A program made the position numbers and the translations under genes. Below the pieces are notes generated by a model. The model had not been told where the DNA came from. It did no database searches and saw only the letters and a list, made by a program, of their open reading frames with translations. 64,000 nt of DNA from Pseudoxanthomonas sp. PXM03 (lineage in GTDB: Bacteria; Pseudomonadota; Gammaproteobacteria; Xanthomonadales; Xanthomonadaceae): contig NZ_JACVAU010000002.1 of NCBI RefSeq assembly GCF_014852005.1, positions 930,001 through 994,000 on the forward strand. The letters are read 5' to 3'. Position 1 is the first letter of the stretch; the number at the start of each line of letters is the position of its first letter. Shown in pieces: positions 61,904-64,000 of this stretch.

Positions 61904-63394
61904 TCAGAAACGCGCAGGAAACGTCCTGACACTCCACTCCGCGTTTTTCTCGTCCAGCGTCGCTGCCAGCAGGGTCTCACCATCCGTGCGCACGTTGACC
62001 AGACCGTAGACCAGGCCCGACACCACGTAGGCCCCCCGCGCCTTGCGGGATCCCTTCTTCGGGCGCAGATCGCCCGCCTTGGTGGTGCGGTAATGCAGCG
62101 TGGTGCGGGCAAGATCGTCGCCCTCGACGGCCGCACCGCCGGGCACCTCGATCCTGTCCAGTTTGCCGACCGCATAGGAGCGGGCGAGTTCGGTGGAGTA
62201 CACCAGCGGCGTCACGATCTCGTCCTTGACCACCGTCAGGTGGCCCGTCGCGCCGCTGGCGGCCACGATGGCCGGCCGCGGGTGATCGTGTCCCTCTGCG
62301 TCCCCCGATGAAATGATGGTCGCCGAGGGCGCCATCGCCTGGAGGAAGGCCAGCGACACATCCGCGCTTCCATGGTGGCAGGCCTTGGCCACGTCGCACT
62401 GCAGTTCCAGCAGGCTGCCGGCCATCGCATGCAGGATGTCCTGCTGCGCGCCCTTGTTCAGATCGCCCGTCAACAGGGTGCGCGTGCGCCCGTAGTCGAC
62501 GCGCAGCAGGATGCTGTGGCCGTTGGTGTTCAGCTCGCTCCGGCCAAGGTTGCGCAGCGCCGCGCGTCCCTGCACCTCGGCCTCGATGGGGGCCAGCACG
62601 CGGATGGACACGTCGCCGGCATCGGGATCGAAGCCGGGGAGCCAGGGCGTCTCGTCGCTGAGCCTGGCGAATTCGCAATGGCCGCCCTCCGCGGTGGTGG
62701 TATCGGCCACGCGCTGGATGAACTTCGCCCACTCGCCCTGCAACGGCCGGGTGCTTGCGGCATCCAGGCCCTGCAGCGCGGAACCGCGGTCATCCAGCAG
62801 GTCGACCAGGTATCGTTCGCCGTCGTGTTCCACCACCTCGCCGAGCGAGCGCTTCCCGCCCAGCGTCCACCACGAAACACCGGCGTGATAGAAGCGGTCG
62901 ACGTGGATGGCCTCGGCATCCAGTTCCTCGGTCACGTCGACGCCCAGCAGATCGGAAAGGCCGCCGTAGTGGTCCTCGTCGTTGTGGGACGAGATCAGGG
63001 CGTCCAGCTCCACGCTCGACAGCCCGTAATCCTTCACGAACTTCCAGTCGATGAAATCCGCCGCCGATTTTCCGCTGGGCTGCTTGTCGCGCGGAAATCC
63101 CCCGTCGATGAGGATGTGCTGGAAGGAGGGAGTCTTCACCAGCACGCCATCGCCCTGCCCCACATCGATGAAGTAGAACTCCAGCAGCGATGTGCCATCG
63201 AGCGCGGAGGCCAGCACCCATCCCGTCCTGCCGCGCGCAGTGACCTTGCGCCGGTTGCCGGTGCCCGGCGCGCCTTCGAATTTCACCCCGTCGCCCCACA
63301 GCAGATACGCGAAGGCCTTCCCTTCCTCGGCCGCGTCGTACATCGGCACGGGCTTCCTGGATCCAACGAACGCGTCGAACGGATTGTCGATCAT
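61904..63394 (-). CDS. ComEC-like metallo-beta-lactamase-fold hydrolase with SH3-like N-terminus
   Basis: 496 residues from the ATG at 63394, where GAGGAA is upstream; the longer frame to 63844 overlaps the neighbour. An SH3-like segment (VKFEGAPGTGNRRKVTARGRTGWVL) comes first, then the MBL fold of the ComEC/Rec2 type: YFIDVGQGDGVLVKT, SSHNDEDHYGGL (His137, Asp141, His142), TLLTGDLNK and ACHHGSADVSLAFL. No membrane helices occur, so it is the soluble, cytoplasmic form and not the DNA-uptake channel. It is likely a nuclease or phosphodiesterase; the substrate is unknown. Confidence 0.85.
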   Translation of the reverse strand: MIDNPFDAFVGSRKPVPMYDAAEEGKAFAYLLWGDGVKFEGAPGTGNRRKVTARGRTGWVLASALDGTSLLEFYFIDVGQGDGVLVKTPSFQHILIDGGFPRDKQPSGKSAADFIDWKFVKDYGLSSVELDALISSHNDEDHYGGLSDLLGVDVTEELDAEAIHVDRFYHAGVSWWTLGGKRSLGEVVEHDGERYLVDLLDDRGSALQGLDAASTRPLQGEWAKFIQRVADTTTAEGGHCEFARLSDETPWLPGFDPDAGDVSIRVLAPIEAEVQGRAALRNLGRSELNTNGHSILLRVDYGRTRTLLTGDLNKGAQQDILHAMAGSLLELQCDVAKACHHGSADVSLAFLQAMAPSATIISSGDAEGHDHPRPAIVAASGATGHLTVVKDEIVTPLVYSTELARSYAVGKLDRIEVPGGAAVEGDDLARTTLHYRTTKAGDLRPKKGSRKARGAYVVSGLVYGLVNVRTDGETLLAATLDEKNAEWSVRTFPARF

Positions 63395-63549
63395 GGGGTT
63401 CCTCACGGGACCGTGGCGAAGGAGGGACGCGACCCGGGCAATGGCCATGTTCGCGCTCCTCCATGCCAACGCCATGACCATGCACACAAGGTCATCCATC
63501 GGTCGGGCGGCTTCGCTCGAAGCATCCCGGGTGTCGGCGCATCCCTGCA

Positions 63550-63567
63550 GGCGGGCTTGAGCCCGCC
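63550..63567. repeat. Short palindrome GGCGGGC-TTGA-GCCCGCC
   Basis: A 7-bp perfect stem with a 4-nt loop lies directly after the stop of the small membrane protein gene (minus strand). It lacks a T-tract, so it may be a repeat palindrome of the REP type or a weak terminator. Confidence 0.55.
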
Positions 63568-63765
63568 CTACGCCGGCGTGCGCAGGCCGCGGATTCCGAA
63601 CCAGACCAGGACCAGGGCCAACGAGAGGAAGGTCGAGGCGATCGCGGCTTCGCCTCCCGCCAGCGGTAGTCCCAGCGCGCGCGTGGGCAGGGAGGCATCG
63701 TAGAGACTGACGGTGGCGAGCACCGCTCCGCCGATGATGAGCAGGGTGGATCGTCGTTTCTTCAT
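63568..63765 (-). CDS. Small two-helix membrane protein, 65 aa
   Basis: 65 residues from the ATG at 63765; a longer frame to 63963 has no ribosome site. After the basic start (MKKRRS) come a helix at about 7-22 (TLLIIGGAVLATVSLY) and a second at about 42-60 (ASTFLSLALVLVWFGIRG), linked by DASLPTRALGLPLAGGE. It is an inner-membrane peptide of unknown function with no recognised family. It is on the same strand as the MBL hydrolase, separated by 173 bp. Confidence 0.65.
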   Translation of the reverse strand: MKKRRSTLLIIGGAVLATVSLYDASLPTRALGLPLAGGEAAIASTFLSLALVLVWFGIRGLRTPA

Positions 63766-63915
63766 GCGATTGCTCCGTTGCGGCCTGATGGCGGGGAGCA
63801 GGGTCGTGCGCGCGGCGGGGCACACGCAACCCGCGTGCGACCAAGCCACCGGAGATCCGACGAAACGGGGTATCGGATGACGGGCTTCGCCCGCGTGGAC
63901 CGGCTGCGGAAGTGG

Positions 63916-63921
63916 TAGCGT
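63916..63921 (+). promoter_or_regulatory. -10-like box TAGCGT
   Basis: TAGCGT, 43 nt before the ATG at 63965; a GGGGGGAT ribosome site stands in between. Confidence 0.4.
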
Positions 63922-63964
63922 GGCAGCCGCAACGCTGCAGGCCGTCATCCGGGGGGATGCCACG

Positions 63965-64000
63965 ATGAAACTGTTCTTGCCGGGTCCGATGACACTGCTG
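63965..64000 (+). CDS. Start of a gene cut by the right edge
   Basis: Twelve codons from ATG (MKLFLPGPMTLL) with a GGGGGGA ribosome site upstream and a TAGCGT box. The hydrophobic start resembles the first residues of some membrane receptors or transporters, but nothing can be assigned from this length. Confidence 0.55.
   Translation, partial: MKLFLPGPMTLL

Noticed and set aside
63396..63844. N-terminal extension of the ComEC-like hydrolase
   Set aside because: It overlaps the small membrane protein gene in another frame; a good ribosome site and domain start are at 63394.

Overview
The window is high-GC DNA (roughly two thirds G+C) packed with intact genes on both strands. Its gene content points to a gammaproteobacterium of the family Xanthomonadaceae (Lysobacteraceae), most like Pseudoxanthomonas or a close relative. 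Clues are a PPi-type phosphofructokinase, a short adenylate kinase, the xanthomonad family DUF3247, a PagL-type lipid A deacylase, and many REP-type palindromes. The genus is an inference from the reading alone. No rRNA, tRNA, CRISPR array, prophage or plasmid function was found; the window looks chromosomal.

Layout. 1-10.1 kb: the 5' part of a LON-domain gene, a secreted subtilisin, the murein-recycling ligase Mpl, a secreted GH5 glycosidase, adenylate kinase, a divergent PPi-phosphofructokinase, then small unknown or exported proteins. 10.4-12.8 kb: a membrane pyrophosphatase carrying an unusual OmpA-like tail. 13-23.3 kb: a LysR regulator divergent from a chain of overlapping genes (two small ORFs and an SDR), followed by a MexEF-OprN-like RND efflux operon with a second SDR inside it. 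23.4-30.7 kb: PagL, lipocalin, a BON protein, an oxidoreductase, HAD and DUF2059 proteins, SoxR with a textbook SoxR-box promoter driving an FMN reductase, and an ABC exporter. 30.9-36.8 kb: housekeeping and stress genes, mostly on the minus strand. 36.8-37.2 kb: a 42-bp tandem-repeat array. 37.4-45.6 kb: SDR, GNAT, YjbR, VOC, an ECF42-type sigma factor, an alpha/beta-hydrolase/caspase fusion, a porin and apt. 45.6-48.1 kb: a structured candidate small RNA, an orphan IS5-type domain, and an ECF sigma factor next to what looks like a kinase stub. 48.2-64 kb: hydrolases, MscS, a chemoreceptor, an MFS pump, a glycosidase, nitronate monooxygenase, a ComEC-like metallohydrolase and the first codons of a gene at the right edge.

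Themes. Pyrophosphate use links Pfp and HppA. Stress and xenobiotic handling links LysR/RND, SoxR/FMN reductase, the DJ-1 protein and nitronate monooxygenase. Envelope maintenance links Mpl, PagL, the lipocalin and the OmpA-like tail on HppA.

Best candidates for something undescribed: the hydrolase-caspase fusion (41.6-43.4 kb), the multi-hairpin C-rich small RNA (about 45.9-46.06 kb), the HppA-OmpA fusion, and the 42-bp array with its 126-bp super-period. All functions come from reading motifs; no database search was run.
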